Assembly (NCBI RefSeq): GCF_040730185.1
Contig: NZ_CP160402.1
Coordinates: 3,596,001-3,660,000, forward strand
Length of the DNA stretch: 64,000 bases
From: Streptomyces sp. Je 1-332
Lineage (GTDB): Bacteria > Actinomycetota > Actinomycetes > Streptomycetales > Streptomycetaceae
Direction: 5' to 3'
Below the pieces are notes generated by a model that worked only from the letters and a program-made list of their open reading frames with translations, did no database searches and was not told the origin of the DNA. A program made the translations under genes and the position numbers. Each line of letters begins with the position of its first letter. Within the stretch, counting starts at the first letter, position 1. Shown piece by piece: positions 34,795 through 46,116 of this stretch.

Positions 34795-34870
34795 GGAGCG
34801 CTCCCCTCGGGGCACGACGGTGTGCCCCGGAGCATGGCAGCGCCCGGAGAAACAAGCAAGCGTGCTTGCA

Positions 34871-35908
34871 TTACTTTCCGGTCGTCTCCGGGACCGTCGC
34901 CGTCGCGCCCGGTTCCGCGGCTTCCGGTACTGCCGCGCCCGGTTCCGCCGCGCCCGGTTCCGTCGCGCCCGCGACCACGGCTTCGGGGGTGGACCCCGAC
35001 ACGACGTCCCCGGAGGCGCGGGGCTTCCCGCGTCCGACCTGGGTCCGCACGGCGCCCATGCTGGCGGCGATGACGAGCGAGATGGCCAGCGCCTCGTTCA
35101 CGGAGAGGGCCTGGTTCAGGACGAGGAACCCGGCGACCGCCGCGATGGCCGGTTCCAGGCTCATCATGATGGCGAAGGTGGAGGCGGGAAGCCGGCGCAG
35201 GGCGAGCAGTTCGAGCGTGTAGGGCAGCACGGAGGACATCACGGCGACGGCCGCGCCAAGGGCGAGCACCTCGGGCCGCACGAGCTTGTCCCCGGACTCG
35301 ATGAGACCGAGCGGCAGGAAGAGCACGGCCGCGACGACCATCGCGAGGGCGAGCCCGTCGGCCTGCGGGAAGCGACGCCCCGTACGGGCGCTGAACATGA
35401 TGTACGTGGCCCACATGGCACCGGCGCCGAGGGCGTACGCCACACCGGCCGGATCGAGCCCGCTGAAGCCGCCCCCGCCGCCCAGCAGAAAGACGCCGCA
35501 CAGGGCGAGCCCGGCCCAGACGAGGTTCACGGCTCGGCGCGACGCGAAGACGGAGAGGGCGAGCGGCCCGAGCACCTCGAGCGTCACGGCGGGCCCCATG
35601 GGAATCCGGGCGACGGACTGGTAGAAGAGCCCGTTCATCCCGGCCATGGCCACCCCGAAGGCGACCACGGTGCCCCAGTCGGCCCGCGAGTACCCCCGCA
35701 GCCTGGGCCGGCAGACGATCATCAGCACCAGCGCGGCGAAGGCGAGCCTCAGGGTCACGATGCCGAGGGCTCCGGCCTTGGGCATCACGCTCACGGCGAT
35801 GGCCCCGCCGAACTGCACGGAGACACCGCCCGCGAGCACCAGCCCGACGGGCCCCAGGGCACCCCACCGCCCTGCGGGCACCGCCTGACCACTCCTCGAC
35901 GCGTCCAC
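34871..35908 (-). CDS. EamA/RhtA-like drug-metabolite exporter
   Basis: 345 residues with ten membrane helices in two EamA repeats: '[36 protein letters not shown]' and '[50 protein letters not shown]'. The resemblance to RhtA suggests threonine/homoserine or other amino-acid efflux (inference). GTG 35908 is chosen because GGAAGGG lies six bases upstream; a GTG at 35950 is possible. The cytoplasmic C-terminal tail is an Ala/Glu/Pro/Gly repeat of about 45 residues (GAAEPGAA), probably unstructured. Confidence 0.88.
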   Translation of the reverse strand: MDASRSGQAVPAGRWGALGPVGLVLAGGVSVQFGGAIAVSVMPKAGALGIVTLRLAFAALVLMIVCRPRLRGYSRADWGTVVAFGVAMAGMNGLFYQSVARIPMGPAVTLEVLGPLALSVFASRRAVNLVWAGLALCGVFLLGGGGGFSGLDPAGVAYALGAGAMWATYIMFSARTGRRFPQADGLALAMVVAAVLFLPLGLIESGDKLVRPEVLALGAAVAVMSSVLPYTLELLALRRLPASTFAIMMSLEPAIAAVAGFLVLNQALSVNEALAISLVIAASMGAVRTQVGRGKPRASGDVVSGSTPEAVVAGATEPGAAEPGAAVPEAAEPGATATVPETTGK

Positions 35909-36062
35909 AACCGACCCTTCCACTTCTCCGACGGCTACCAGTCCACTCACCTGAACTGCCCCGTCCAAGGTAGTAGACCACGTCAGGATTGTGGAGCCCT
36001 TTCACTGCTGTACGCAAACGGCGTCCACATGCCGAGGTGCGGACCACCCCCCATCCGCCCCC

Positions 36063-36578
36063 TCACGAGCGGGCGAGAGCTTCCCGCCACACCGGGCTGT
36101 CGACGTAGTGGTTGTCGAAACGCTCGGAGGACTCCGCGATCGCCTTCGGGTCGGCCTCACCGCGCATCACACTGCCGAGGAGACGCAGGTAGTCGAAGCG
36201 GCCCATGCCCGGGGTGAAGAGGAACAGCACATCCGCCTCGCGGCCCGGAGCCGCCGCGAAGGCGTGCGGGGTGTGCGGGGGAACGGCGAGGAAGTCGCCC
36301 GCGTTCAGCACGGTGACCTCCTCCCCCACCAGGACCCGCAGCGAGCCACTGATCACGAAGAAGAGCTCGGTGGCCTTGGTGTGCAGGTGCGCGGGAGCCC
36401 CTACGGCCCCCTCCGCGAACGAGGACCGGTAGGCGGTGAATCCGCCCCCCGTTCCGTCCGCCCCGTCCACCCCGTCCGTCTCGGCCAGGAACGTCATCAC
36501 GCTGCTCGGATCGGCACTGGTCTCGGCCTCGGAAGCACGGGTGATGAGGGCGGCGAAGTCGGCGTTCGTGCTGCTCAT
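36063..36578 (-). CDS. Cupin-domain protein (quercetinase-like)
   Basis: 171 residues with one cupin barrel: 'VGAPAHLHTKATELFFVISGSLRVLVGEE' (HxH...E metal motif 1) and 'LNAGDFLAVPPHTPHAFAA' (motif 2 with His). Similar small proteins are called quercetin 2,3-dioxygenase-like, but their substrates are mostly unknown. ATG 36578 has AAGGAGTTACCGCC upstream, a strong ribosome site. A single gene; it is separated from the divergent membrane-protein gene by 219 bp. Confidence 0.85.
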   Translation of the reverse strand: MSSTNADFAALITRASEAETSADPSSVMTFLAETDGVDGADGTGGGFTAYRSSFAEGAVGAPAHLHTKATELFFVISGSLRVLVGEEVTVLNAGDFLAVPPHTPHAFAAAPGREADVLFLFTPGMGRFDYLRLLGSVMRGEADPKAIAESSERFDNHYVDSPVWREALARS

Positions 36579-36797
36579 GGCGGTAACTCCTTCAATCTGC
36601 GACGCGGTCGCGCCGTGCTGTGAGCACCACTCTATGAAGCAGAAAGACCCCTGAGAGAGTGCAATTCACCCCAGGAATCAGAGGTCAATTCGCGGTCGAT
36701 TCGCACCCCGGGTCTCACCGTGGAACCCCGGCCGCCCCCCGCGGCGTCTTGGGTGCAGTCACCACGGAACGGCAAGCGCACGGAGGTCGGGTCAGTC

Positions 36798-37751
36798 ATG
36801 GAACGCGAGCGGAACCGGCCCTACCGCGGCGCGGCGTACGGCTTCACCCTGCGGGTCTCCGCCCTGACGGCCCTCGTCGGCTGCGCGATCCTCGCCGGGG
36901 GGTTCGCGGCGGCGTGGGACACCTTCGAGGGGGTCAGGGACTACGCGGACCGCAACATCGCCAACGAGGACTCCTACGTCGCCTACGCCGACGGCGGCTG
37001 GTTTCCGTTGGTGAGGGTCGGCCTCGTGGTCTCGCTGCTGCTGCTCGTGCTGGCACTCCTGGTCCTCTCCGTCCTGCACGCCGCGTACGCCGTCGCCGAG
37101 TCCCACTCCACGCGCGACAGCGGGCCGCTCACCGTCCGCGAGTTGTGGCGCCGCACCCGCGGGCGCCTGCCCGCCGCCCTCACCGTCAACGCGCTGAGCG
37201 CACTGCCTGTGGGTGCCATGGCGGTGGCGGGATACATGCTGTGGATGACCGTCGAGCGCGAGGAGGTGCCGGGAGTCCGGCCCACGCCCATCGGCGAGAC
37301 CGCGACCCCGCTGTACACGCTGGTGGGGTGGGTGCTGCCGATCGCCGTCATATGCCTGGGCCCGCTGATGTACTTCCGCCTGTCGCTGGCCACCGCCGAG
37401 ACGGTCCTGGAACGCCGTTCGCCGCTCAAGGCGTTGTACCGCTCGTGGGTGCTGACCCGCCGCGCGCGTACGCGCACCCTCGGCCTCGGCACGCTGCTCA
37501 CCGCGGGCGCGGCACTCGTCGTCCTCCTGGCTGCGTACGCGCTCGCCCCTCTCGCCCACTTCGCCGGACTCGGCATGCTGTGGCTCAGCGACGACAACGT
37601 GTGGATCACCGGCGTACTGGTCTTGATCCTGCCCACAGCCGTGGCCCTGCTCCTGCTGCCTCCGCTGGTCATGCCCCTGGTGAGCGGGACGTTCGCCCGC
37701 CTGGGCGGAGAACTGCGGGCGCGCGAGGGGGCCGGGCGTCAGGCCGGCTAG
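36798..37751 (+). CDS. Multi-pass membrane protein of unknown function
   Basis: 317 residues with about six hydrophobic helices ('RVSALTALVGCAILAGGFAAAW', 'LVVSLLLLVLALLVLSVLHAAYAV', 'VLPIAVICLGPLMYFRLSL', 'TLLTAGAALVVLLAAYALAPL', 'GVLVLILPTAVALLLLPPLVMPLV'). A cytoplasmic loop with 'AETVLERRSPLKALYRSWVLTRR' resembles membrane proteins of the DUF7544/glycerophosphodiester-membrane-domain type, where a repeated S-W motif occurs; this is only a loose likeness. ATG 36798 follows GGAGGTCGGG. No functional partners adjoin. Confidence 0.75.
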   Translation: MERERNRPYRGAAYGFTLRVSALTALVGCAILAGGFAAAWDTFEGVRDYADRNIANEDSYVAYADGGWFPLVRVGLVVSLLLLVLALLVLSVLHAAYAVAESHSTRDSGPLTVRELWRRTRGRLPAALTVNALSALPVGAMAVAGYMLWMTVEREEVPGVRPTPIGETATPLYTLVGWVLPIAVICLGPLMYFRLSLATAETVLERRSPLKALYRSWVLTRRARTRTLGLGTLLTAGAALVVLLAAYALAPLAHFAGLGMLWLSDDNVWITGVLVLILPTAVALLLLPPLVMPLVSGTFARLGGELRAREGAGRQAG

Positions 37752-37822
37752 GAGAGCGGGGAGAGGGCGGGCGGCTGGGCGTCCCCTCCCCTTCAGGCCC
37801 CTCAGGTCTCCTCCAGGCCCCC

Positions 37823-40639
37823 TCAGGTCTCCTCCAGGCCCTCCGCCAGAACCTCCGCCAAGTGCCGCCCCCGCGCCCCCTCCCCCAGCTGTTCCAGCTG
37901 GGTTCGGCAGGAGAAGCCGTCCGCCAGGATCACCGCCCCGCGTCCGCTCCCCGCCTTCACCGAAGGCAGCAGTTGCTCCTCCGCGCACGCCCGCGAGACC
38001 TCGTAATGGCCCGCCTCGAAGCCGAAGTTGCCCGCGAGGCCGCAGCAGCCGCCGCTCAACTCGCCCTCCAGGCCCGCTCGCTCACGCAGGCGGCGTTCGG
38101 CCGCGTCGCCGAGCACCGCGTGCTGGTGGCAGTGCGTCTGGCCCACCACCGGGCGGTCGATCCGGGGCGGCGACCATTCCGGGGCCAGTTGCTCCAAGGC
38201 CTGCGCGAACGTCCGTACGCGGGAAGCCAGTTCACCGGCCCGCTCGTCCCCGGCCAGCAGCTCCACCAGGTCCGTCGTCAGCGCCGCCGCGCAGCTCGGT
38301 TCGAGGACGACGAGCAGCGCCCCCGAGTCCAGCAGTGGCACCATCCGCTCCAGAGTGCGCCGCATCACCGCCCGCGCCCGGTCCAGCTGCCCCGTCGACA
38401 CGTACGTCAGGCCGCAGCACACGTCCCCCGGCGGCACCACGACCCGCAGCCCCGCCTCCTCCAGGACCCGCACCGCCGCCCGGCCCACCGCCGGTGACAA
38501 GTGGTCCGTGAACGTGTCCGGCCAGAGCACAACCGTCGGGCCTCCGGGGGCCGCAGACGCCTCCCGGTTCCGGAACCACCGGCGGAACGTCTCCCCCGCC
38601 AGCCGCGGAATCTCCCGCTCCGGTGCGATCCCGCCCAGCCGCTTCGCCAGCGACGCCAGCACCCCGACGCCCGCCAGCGCGTTGGCCACCCCCGCCGTCC
38701 GCGTCCGCGAGGCCAGGCGCAGCCACAGCGGCAGCCAGCCCATCGCGTAGTGCGCCGCGGGGCGCCTGCGGCCTTCGTAGTGGTGGTGCAGGAACTCCGC
38801 CTTGTACGTGGCCATGTCCACGCCCACGGGACAGTCCGACCGGCAGCCCTTGCAGGACAGGCACAGGTCGAGCGCGTCCCGCACCTCCTCCGAGCGCCAG
38901 CCGTCCGTGACCACGTCCCCCGCGAGCATCTCGTGCAGCATCCGCGCCCGGCCCCGCGTGGAGTGCTCCTCCTCGCCCGTCACCCGGAAGGACGGGCACA
39001 TCACCCCACCGCCCGAACCGGCCGACTGCGTACGGCACTTGGCGACGCCCACACACCTGCGCACCGCCGCCGAGAAGTCACCGCCGTCATGCGGGTAGCC
39101 GAAGGCCACGTCCACCGGCCCCCGCGGCAGCGGGTCGAAGCGCAGGTTCGCGTCCAGCGGCGCGGGCCGCACCAGCATCCCCGGGTTCAGCAGGTCCGCC
39201 GGGTCCCACACCCCCTTCACCCGCTCGAACAGCCGGACGAGGTCAGTCCCGTACATCTTCGGCAGGAGCTCGGCCCGCGCCTGGCCGTCCCCGTGCTCGC
39301 CCGACAGCGAACCGCCGTGCGCAACGACGACCTCCGCCAGGTCCTCCGAGAAGCGCCTGAAGCGCCGCACGCCCACCTCGCTCATCAGGTCGAAGTCGAT
39401 GCGCACGTGAATGCAGCCGTCCCCGAAGTGCCCGTACGGAGTGCCGCGCAGGCCATGCTCGGCGAGCAGCCCCCGGAAGTCCCGCAGATACGCGCCGAGC
39501 CTGGCGGGCGGCACCGCGCAGTCCTCCCACCCCGGCCACGCCTCGCTGCCGTCCGGCATCCGCGTCGCCGTCCCGCTCGCGTCCTCCCGGACCCGCCACA
39601 GGGCGCGCTGCCCCGCCGGGTCCGTCACGACCACCGCGTCCACCGTGTCCCCGCGGACCGCCCGCGCGATCGCCTCCGCACGCGCGCGTGCCTCACCCTC
39701 GTCCGCGCCGCCCGTCTCCACGAACAGCCAGGCACCGCCCTTCGGCAGCCCCTCGGAACCCCGCACGAGATCGGCCGCCATCCCCTCCACGGTCAGGGGG
39801 CCGTGCACAAGCAGCCCGGAAGCCGCCTCCGCGGCGGCGCTCTCGTCGGCGTACCCGAGGACGGCGAGCGCACGGGCGCGTGGCGCGTCGACGAGGCGTA
39901 CGACCGCTTCCGTCACCACGCCCAGCGTTCCCTCGGAGCCGCAGAAGGCGCGGGCCAGATCGACGCCGCACTCGGGGAGCATGGCGTCGAGCGCGTAGCC
40001 GGAGATGCGGCGCGGAAGCTCCGGGAAGCCGGTGCGCAGGAGCTCCAACTCCCCGTCCACCAGGGCTCGCAGGCCCGTCGGCGCGCCCGACCAGCCCTGC
40101 CCGAGCGCGAGCCGGTCGCCCGCGCCGCTCACGACCGAGAGCGAGGCGACGTTGTCGGCGGTCGTGCCCCAGGCGACCGAGTGGGAGCCGCAGGAGTTGT
40201 TGCCGATCATCCCGCCGAGCGTGCAGCGGTTGTGCGTGGACGGGTCGGGGCCGAAGGTCAGGCCGTGCTCCCCCGCGGCGCCCCGCAGGGCGTCGCAGAT
40301 CACCCCGGGCTGGACGACCGCGGTCCGTGACTCCGGGTCCAGGGAGACGATGCGGTTCATGTGGCGGGTGAAGTCGAGGACGAGCCCGGTGCCGGTCGCC
40401 TGCCCGGCGATGGACGTACCGGCGCCGCGCGCCACGACCGGCACCCCGCGCTCCCGGCACACGGCGAGCGCCGCCACCACGTCGTCCTCGTCGCGCGGGG
40501 CGAGGACGCCGAGCGGCACGCGACGGTAGTTGGACGCGTCCATGGTGTTCAGGGCCCGCGCGGTGACGGAGAAGTCCACCTCCCCGCACACCGCTGCCCG
40601 CAGTTGCTCTTCCACGCCTCCGAGATCACTCATGCCCAT
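37823..40639 (-). CDS. FAD-linked oxidase fused to Fe-S CCG domains (YdiJ/D-2-hydroxyacid dehydrogenase type)
   Basis: 938 residues. N-terminal FAD_binding_4 domain ('PVVARGAGTSIAGQATGTGLVLDFTRHMNRI', 'GGMIGNNSCGSHSVAWGTTADNV') and FAD-oxidase C domain ('GHFGDGCIHVRIDFDL', 'SGEHGDGQARAELLPKMYG'). A ferredoxin-like region follows ('CVGVAKC...MCPSFR', 'CLSCKGCRSDCPVGVD') and two cysteine-rich CCG domains ('DVCCGLTYVSTGQ', 'SGGCCGLAGNFG'). This is the YdiJ architecture; E. coli YdiJ is reported as a D-2-hydroxyglutarate dehydrogenase. Start chosen at ATG 40639, with GAGGG seven bases upstream; several in-frame ATGs lie at 40660-40633. Confidence 0.9.
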   Translation of the reverse strand: MGMSDLGGVEEQLRAAVCGEVDFSVTARALNTMDASNYRRVPLGVLAPRDEDDVVAALAVCRERGVPVVARGAGTSIAGQATGTGLVLDFTRHMNRIVSLDPESRTAVVQPGVICDALRGAAGEHGLTFGPDPSTHNRCTLGGMIGNNSCGSHSVAWGTTADNVASLSVVSGAGDRLALGQGWSGAPTGLRALVDGELELLRTGFPELPRRISGYALDAMLPECGVDLARAFCGSEGTLGVVTEAVVRLVDAPRARALAVLGYADESAAAEAASGLLVHGPLTVEGMAADLVRGSEGLPKGGAWLFVETGGADEGEARARAEAIARAVRGDTVDAVVVTDPAGQRALWRVREDASGTATRMPDGSEAWPGWEDCAVPPARLGAYLRDFRGLLAEHGLRGTPYGHFGDGCIHVRIDFDLMSEVGVRRFRRFSEDLAEVVVAHGGSLSGEHGDGQARAELLPKMYGTDLVRLFERVKGVWDPADLLNPGMLVRPAPLDANLRFDPLPRGPVDVAFGYPHDGGDFSAAVRRCVGVAKCRTQSAGSGGGVMCPSFRVTGEEEHSTRGRARMLHEMLAGDVVTDGWRSEEVRDALDLCLSCKGCRSDCPVGVDMATYKAEFLHHHYEGRRRPAAHYAMGWLPLWLRLASRTRTAGVANALAGVGVLASLAKRLGGIAPEREIPRLAGETFRRWFRNREASAAPGGPTVVLWPDTFTDHLSPAVGRAAVRVLEEAGLRVVVPPGDVCCGLTYVSTGQLDRARAVMRRTLERMVPLLDSGALLVVLEPSCAAALTTDLVELLAGDERAGELASRVRTFAQALEQLAPEWSPPRIDRPVVGQTHCHQHAVLGDAAERRLRERAGLEGELSGGCCGLAGNFGFEAGHYEVSRACAEEQLLPSVKAGSGRGAVILADGFSCRTQLEQLGEGARGRHLAEVLAEGLEET

Positions 40640-40761
40640 ATCCATGCCCTCAATATGCATCCGCGAAGGCCCGTACCGGCCGCAGTCAAACGCCCGACGC
40701 GCGCCTATAGTTGCCGCGACTTGATCATCAGAACCCCGTGTGGACCCAGAGGAGAGCCCCG

Positions 40762-42054
40762 ATGACGACCGGCTGCCCCGCCCGCAACGCACCCGACCGC
40801 ATCGTCCTCGACCCCTTCGTCACCGACCTGGACGGCGAGAGCGCCAGGCTGCGGGCCGCGGGCCCGCTCGCCGAGGTGGAGCTGCCCGGCGGCGTACCGG
40901 TCTGGGCGGTCACGCACCACGCCGAGGCGCGCCAACTCCTCACCGACAAGCGGCTGGTGAAGGACATCGAGGTGTGGGGTGCCTGGCGGCGCGGTGAGAT
41001 ACCCGCGGACTGGCCGCTGATCGGCCTCGCCAACCCCGGCCGCTCGATGCTGACGGTGGACGGCGAGGAACACCGCCGGATGCGCGCCCTGGTCGCGCAG
41101 GCGCTGACGCCGCGGCGGGTGGAGCGGATGCGGGAGCGCATCGCGGAGCTGACGAAGGGGCTCCTGGACCGGCTGCCGTCCGACGGTGGCCAAGTGGTCG
41201 ACCTTAAGGCCGAGTTCGCGTACCCCCTGCCCATGTACGTCATCAGCGACCTGATGGGCATCGACCCCGCCGACCACCCCCGCCTGAAGGTCCTCTTCGA
41301 CAAGTTCTTCTCGACGCAGACGCCGCCCGCCGAGGTCATGGCGACCCTCACCGAACTCGCCGAGATGATGGGCAGGGTCGTCGCGGCGCGGCGCGCCGAG
41401 CCGGGCGACGATCTGACCAGCGCCCTGATCCTCGCGTCGGAGGGCGGCGACCACCTCACCGACGCGGAGATCGTCTCCACCCTCCAGCTGATGGTCGCGG
41501 CGGGCCACGAGACGACGATCTCGCTGATCGTCAACGCGGTGGTGAACCTCTCGGCCCATCCCGAGCAGCTCGCGCTGGTCCGCTCCGGCGAGGCGAGCTG
41601 GGACGCGGTGGTCGAGGAGACCCTGCGCCACTCGACGCCGACCTCGCACGTCCTGATCCGGTTCGCGGCTAAGGACGTACCCGTCGGCGACAAGGTGATC
41701 CGTGAGGGCGACGCGCTGATCGTGTCGTACGCGGCGATCGGCCGCGACGAGGGGGCGCACGGCCCCACGGCGGACGCCTTCGACATCACGCGCACCTCCG
41801 CGAACCGCCACATCTCCTTCGGCCACGGTCCGCACGTCTGCCCAGGTGCGGCACTGTCCCGCCTGGAAGCGGGGGTGGCGCTCCCCGCCCTCTACGAGCG
41901 TTTTCCCGCGCTGACCCTGGCGGTCGCCCCCTCCGAACTCCGCAACAAGCCGGTGGTGACGCAGAACGACCTGTACGAGCTGCCGGTGATCCTGGCTCCG
42001 TCCGGCGGTCTCACCCGACGGACACCCGAAGGCCACGACACCGGAAGCCGTTAG
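40762..42054 (+). CDS. Cytochrome P450
   Basis: 430 residues. I-helix AGHETT (247-252), ExxR Glu286-Arg289 (ETLR) and heme loop FGHGPHVCPG with Cys360 are all present, so it should be functional. The N-terminal sequence and 'FITRxANRHISFGHG'-like region place it among bacterial class-I enzymes of the CYP105/107 type, which need ferredoxin; no ferredoxin gene adjoins. ATG 40762 follows AGAGGAGAG. It ends nine bases before serC, so they may be co-transcribed, although no functional link is obvious. Substrate unknown. Confidence 0.93.
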   Translation: MTTGCPARNAPDRIVLDPFVTDLDGESARLRAAGPLAEVELPGGVPVWAVTHHAEARQLLTDKRLVKDIEVWGAWRRGEIPADWPLIGLANPGRSMLTVDGEEHRRMRALVAQALTPRRVERMRERIAELTKGLLDRLPSDGGQVVDLKAEFAYPLPMYVISDLMGIDPADHPRLKVLFDKFFSTQTPPAEVMATLTELAEMMGRVVAARRAEPGDDLTSALILASEGGDHLTDAEIVSTLQLMVAAGHETTISLIVNAVVNLSAHPEQLALVRSGEASWDAVVEETLRHSTPTSHVLIRFAAKDVPVGDKVIREGDALIVSYAAIGRDEGAHGPTADAFDITRTSANRHISFGHGPHVCPGAALSRLEAGVALPALYERFPALTLAVAPSELRNKPVVTQNDLYELPVILAPSGGLTRRTPEGHDTGSR

Positions 42055-43182
<1,128 letters not shown>

Positions 43183-43200
43183 CTTCGGCAGTTCTACGTG

Positions 43201-43242
43201 GATGGGGGCGCTCGGCAGGATCATCTGCCGAGCGCCCCCATC
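43201..43242 (+). terminator. serC terminator, 17-bp perfect stem
   Basis: Arms GATGGGGGCGCTCGGCA (43201-43217) and TGCCGAGCGCCCCCATC (43226-43242) with an eight-base loop, followed by tctctgcgtgg. It is the strongest simple hairpin in the window. Confidence 0.9.
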
Positions 43243-43276
43243 TCTGCGTGGACAACGCTCAGTCCACACCTGCGGG

Positions 43277-43321
43277 TGCGTCGTGGCTGGTCGCGCAGTT
43301 TCCCCGCGCCCCTTACGGGGC
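43277..43321 (-). repeat. Second copy of the GCCCCTTNAGGGGCGCGGGGAAC repeat
   Basis: Read on the minus strand it gives AGCCCCGTAAGGGGCGCGG followed by GGAAACTGCGCGACCAGCC, matching the copy at 20690. It ends at the permease stop codon and, with the serC terminator, insulates two convergent transcripts. Confidence 0.7.
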
Positions 43322-44166
43322 TACCGGCTCAGCTGCTTGAACTTCCGTACCGCCAGCGGCAGGAACAGGAGTGAGATCGCGATCGGCCAGACCACGGCCA
43401 TTAGGACCGCGTTCTGCTCGACCCAACTCGCCCCGCCCGCCCCGGGGTTGCCGAACAGCTCGCGCGCGGCCGTGCCCGTGGAGGAGACCGGGTTCCAGGC
43501 CGCGATCGGCGCCAGCCAGTCCGGCATCAGGGACGGCGCGACGAAGACGCTGGAGATCATGGTGAGCGGGAAGGCGACCGCGTAGAGCCCGCCCGCCGCC
43601 TCCGGGGTCGGCACCACCAGGCCCAGGAACACGCCCACCCAGATCAGGCTGAACCGCAGGAACAGCAGCAGGCCGAAGGCGGCCAGGGTCTCCGGCAGCC
43701 CCGCACTCGACCGCCAGCCGATCGCGAGCGCGGTGAGCGCGAGGATCGTCAGCTCGGCGCAGGCCACGATCAGGTCGGCGAGGCCGCGCCCCGCCGCCAC
43801 CGCCGAAGGGGCCATCGGCATCGAACGGAAGCGGTCGATGACGCCCTTGGTGGAGTCCGTGACCACCGCCATCGCGGTGTTCATGAAGCCGAAGGCCATG
43901 GTCATCACGAACATGCCGGGCATCAGGAACTGCTTGTAGTCGCCGTCGTCGCCCCCGCCGGGCACCTTCATCGCCTCGCCGAAGACGAATCCGTACAGGA
44001 GCACGGAAATGATCGGGAAGCCGAGCTGCCAGGCGATGTTGACGGGCTGGCGCTGGAACTGGGTGAGGTAGCGGCGGGTGACGTTCCAGGTGTCGGACAG
44101 GGCCCAGTGGAGGCGGCCTCGCACGGGTGGCGCGTCCGCGCCTTCAGCCGTCAGTACGGTGCTCAT
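43321..44166 (-). CDS. DrrB-like ABC-2 exporter permease
   Basis: 281 residues with six helices and the ABC-2 signature region '[53 protein letters not shown]', where 'IDRFRSMP' is characteristic of DrrB-type antibiotic exporters. '[31 protein letters not shown]' is the usual C-terminal pattern. ATG 44166 overlaps the ATPase stop (ATGA). With its ATPase it should export a hydrophobic drug-like compound; expression is probably under the divergent TetR. Confidence 0.93.
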   Translation of the reverse strand: MSTVLTAEGADAPPVRGRLHWALSDTWNVTRRYLTQFQRQPVNIAWQLGFPIISVLLYGFVFGEAMKVPGGGDDGDYKQFLMPGMFVMTMAFGFMNTAMAVVTDSTKGVIDRFRSMPMAPSAVAAGRGLADLIVACAELTILALTALAIGWRSSAGLPETLAAFGLLLFLRFSLIWVGVFLGLVVPTPEAAGGLYAVAFPLTMISSVFVAPSLMPDWLAPIAAWNPVSSTGTAARELFGNPGAGGASWVEQNAVLMAVVWPIAISLLFLPLAVRKFKQLSR

Positions 44167-45185
44167 GCCGCGACTCCCGTCTTGTCGTCGATTCCGGCGG
44201 CGGCTTCCGCGGGAGCGGTCGCCCCTTCCTCGTCCTCCGTGCGGTGTCCGGTCAGCCGCAGGAACACGTCGTCGAGGCTGGGCCTGCGCAGTCCGATGTC
44301 CTCGACCGCGACTCCCTGGTCCTGGAGGGTCCGTGCCACGTCCGTCAGGGCGCCGACCCGGTCGGTCACGGCCGCCTGGACGCGCCGCTCCAGGTCGACG
44401 GCCTCGGGCACGCCTTTTGCGACCCGGGCGACGGCCTTCAGGGCCGCCGGCAGGTCGGCGGCCTCGCGCACCACGACCTCCAGATAGCTGCCGCCCACCG
44501 TGTTCTTCAGGCCGTCCGGGGTGTCGTCGGCGATGGCGCGGCCCTGGTCGATGACGGTGATCCGGGAGGCCAGCTTGTCGGCCTCCTCCAGATACTGCGT
44601 GGTGAGCAGGACGGTCGTGCCGTCCTCGACCAGCTTCCGTACGGTGTCCCAGACTTCGAGGCGGCCACGCGGGTCGAGTCCGGTGGTCGGCTCGTCCAGG
44701 AAGAGGACGGCGGGCGCGAGGATCATCGACGCGGCGAGGTCGAGCCTGCGCCGCATGCCGCCGCTGTACTGGCCCGCTCCCTTGCCGGCCGCGTCCACCA
44801 GGTCGAACTGCTCCAGGAGTTCCTGGGCGCGCCGCGCGGCCAGCCTGCCGCCCAGGTGGAAGAGGCGGCCGAACATCTCCAGGTTCTGCCGGCCGGTGAG
44901 GACCTCGTCGACCGCCGCGTACTGGCCGGTGAGGCCGATGCGGCTGCGCACGACGTCCGGCCTGCGCATCACGTCCGCGCCCGCGACCTCGGCGCGTCCG
45001 CCGTCGAGCCGCACCAGCGTCGCGAGGATGCGCACGGCGGTGGTCTTGCCCGCGCCGTTCGGGCCGAGCAGTCCGTGCACCGTGCCGCGCTCCACGTGCA
45101 GGTCGAACGCGTCCAGGGCCTTCTTCTCGCCGTAGCGCTTGTCGAGCCCATCGGCCCGCACCGCGTATTCGTCCGTCTCGCCCAC
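44163..45185 (-). CDS. DrrA-like ABC exporter ATPase
   Basis: 340 residues. Walker [10 protein letters not shown] (41-49), signature '[16 protein letters not shown]', Walker B '[17 protein letters not shown]', and the C-terminal DrrA-specific domain ('[33 protein letters not shown]'). This is the daunorubicin-resistance class. GTG 45185 is preceded by GGAGGGGCA. The gene is transcribed from the operator region at 45229-45287, divergently from tetR, which argues for substrate-inducible efflux. Confidence 0.95.
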   Translation of the reverse strand: MGETDEYAVRADGLDKRYGEKKALDAFDLHVERGTVHGLLGPNGAGKTTAVRILATLVRLDGGRAEVAGADVMRRPDVVRSRIGLTGQYAAVDEVLTGRQNLEMFGRLFHLGGRLAARRAQELLEQFDLVDAAGKGAGQYSGGMRRRLDLAASMILAPAVLFLDEPTTGLDPRGRLEVWDTVRKLVEDGTTVLLTTQYLEEADKLASRITVIDQGRAIADDTPDGLKNTVGGSYLEVVVREAADLPAALKAVARVAKGVPEAVDLERRVQAAVTDRVGALTDVARTLQDQGVAVEDIGLRRPSLDDVFLRLTGHRTEDEEGATAPAEAAAGIDDKTGVAA

Positions 45186-45228
45186 TGCCCCTCCAGCCCT
45201 TCACGTCCCGGTCGCCGGGACCCCAAAT

Positions 45229-45287
45229 GGGTACGCCGTACTCAATAGAGAGTACACCGTACTCAATTTTGCGGGTACACCGTACCC
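45229..45287. promoter_or_regulatory. Three tandem palindromic operators between drrAB-type genes and tetR
   Basis: GGGTACGCCGTACTC (45229-45243), GAGTACACCGTACTC (45250-45264) and GGGTACACCGTACCC (45273-45287). The last two are perfect 15-bp palindromes with an ACC centre, the first is near-perfect. Centres are 21 and 23 bp apart, about two helical turns, so dimers would bind the same DNA face. The downstream 'ACTCAATTTT' tract supplies AT-rich promoter sequence. Confidence 0.82.
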
Positions 45288-45318
45288 AATTTCTGGTCGG
45301 ACGATTAGGCTGACCGTC

Positions 45319-46104
45319 ATGACGAGCACGAACGGCAGTGAGACCCAGCGCACCGGCAGCGACATCGCCCGCAGCCTGGAGCTGCTCTGGGGCGAGGGCG
45401 AACGGCCCACGCGCGGCCCCAAGCCCGGCCTCACCCTGGAGCGGATCGTCACCGAGGCGGTGCGCCTCGCGGACGCCGAGGGGCTCTCGGCGGTCTCGAT
45501 GCGCCGCCTGTCCACGGAGCTCGGCACCGGCACGATGTCCCTGTACCGCTATGTGCCGGGCAAGGGCGAGCTGATCGACCTGATGCTGGACCGGGTGTAC
45601 ATGCCGCCCGCCGACGCCCGGCCCCCGGGCGGCGGCTGGCGCGAGGCCGCGGAGACGTACGCCCGCGAGACGCTCGTCCTCTACCGCGCGCACCCCTGGC
45701 TGCTCCAGGTGAACCAGGCACGCCCGGTGCTCGGCCCCGGCTCGGTCGGCGGCCTTGAGCTGACCCTGGCCGGCATCAAGTCGATGGGCCTGAGCGACCC
45801 CGAACTGATCGGCGTGATCGTCATGATCGAGGGGTACGTCACCGGGGTCGCCCGCACGCAGGTGCACGAGGTCGAGGCGGTGAAGAAGAGCGGCCTGACG
45901 GACGCGGCGTTCTGGGAGGCGCAGACCCCGACCCTCGGCCGCATCATGAACAGCGGCCGCTACCCCCACCTCGCCGGACTCTCCGACGACGCGTTCGGCT
46001 CGCAGTTCGACCATTTCGAGTTCGGCCTGCAGCGCCTGCTCGACGGGCTCGACGTCCTGGTGGCCCGGCGCGACGCGGAGACGGGCGCCGCCGGGGAGGC
46101 CTGA
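45319..46104 (+). CDS. TetR-family repressor (TetR_C tetracycline-repressor-like)
   Basis: 261 residues. HTH '[54 protein letters not shown]' and the TetR_C_1-like ligand domain, with '[31 protein letters not shown]' common in regulators of DrrAB exporters. ATG 45319 lies 31 bp after the last operator, so binding should block both its own promoter and that of the exporter. The inducer is unknown; probably the exported compound. Confidence 0.93.
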   Translation: MTSTNGSETQRTGSDIARSLELLWGEGERPTRGPKPGLTLERIVTEAVRLADAEGLSAVSMRRLSTELGTGTMSLYRYVPGKGELIDLMLDRVYMPPADARPPGGGWREAAETYARETLVLYRAHPWLLQVNQARPVLGPGSVGGLELTLAGIKSMGLSDPELIGVIVMIEGYVTGVARTQVHEVEAVKKSGLTDAAFWEAQTPTLGRIMNSGRYPHLAGLSDDAFGSQFDHFEFGLQRLLDGLDVLVARRDAETGAAGEA

Positions 46105-46116
46105 GCCCCCGCCCGG

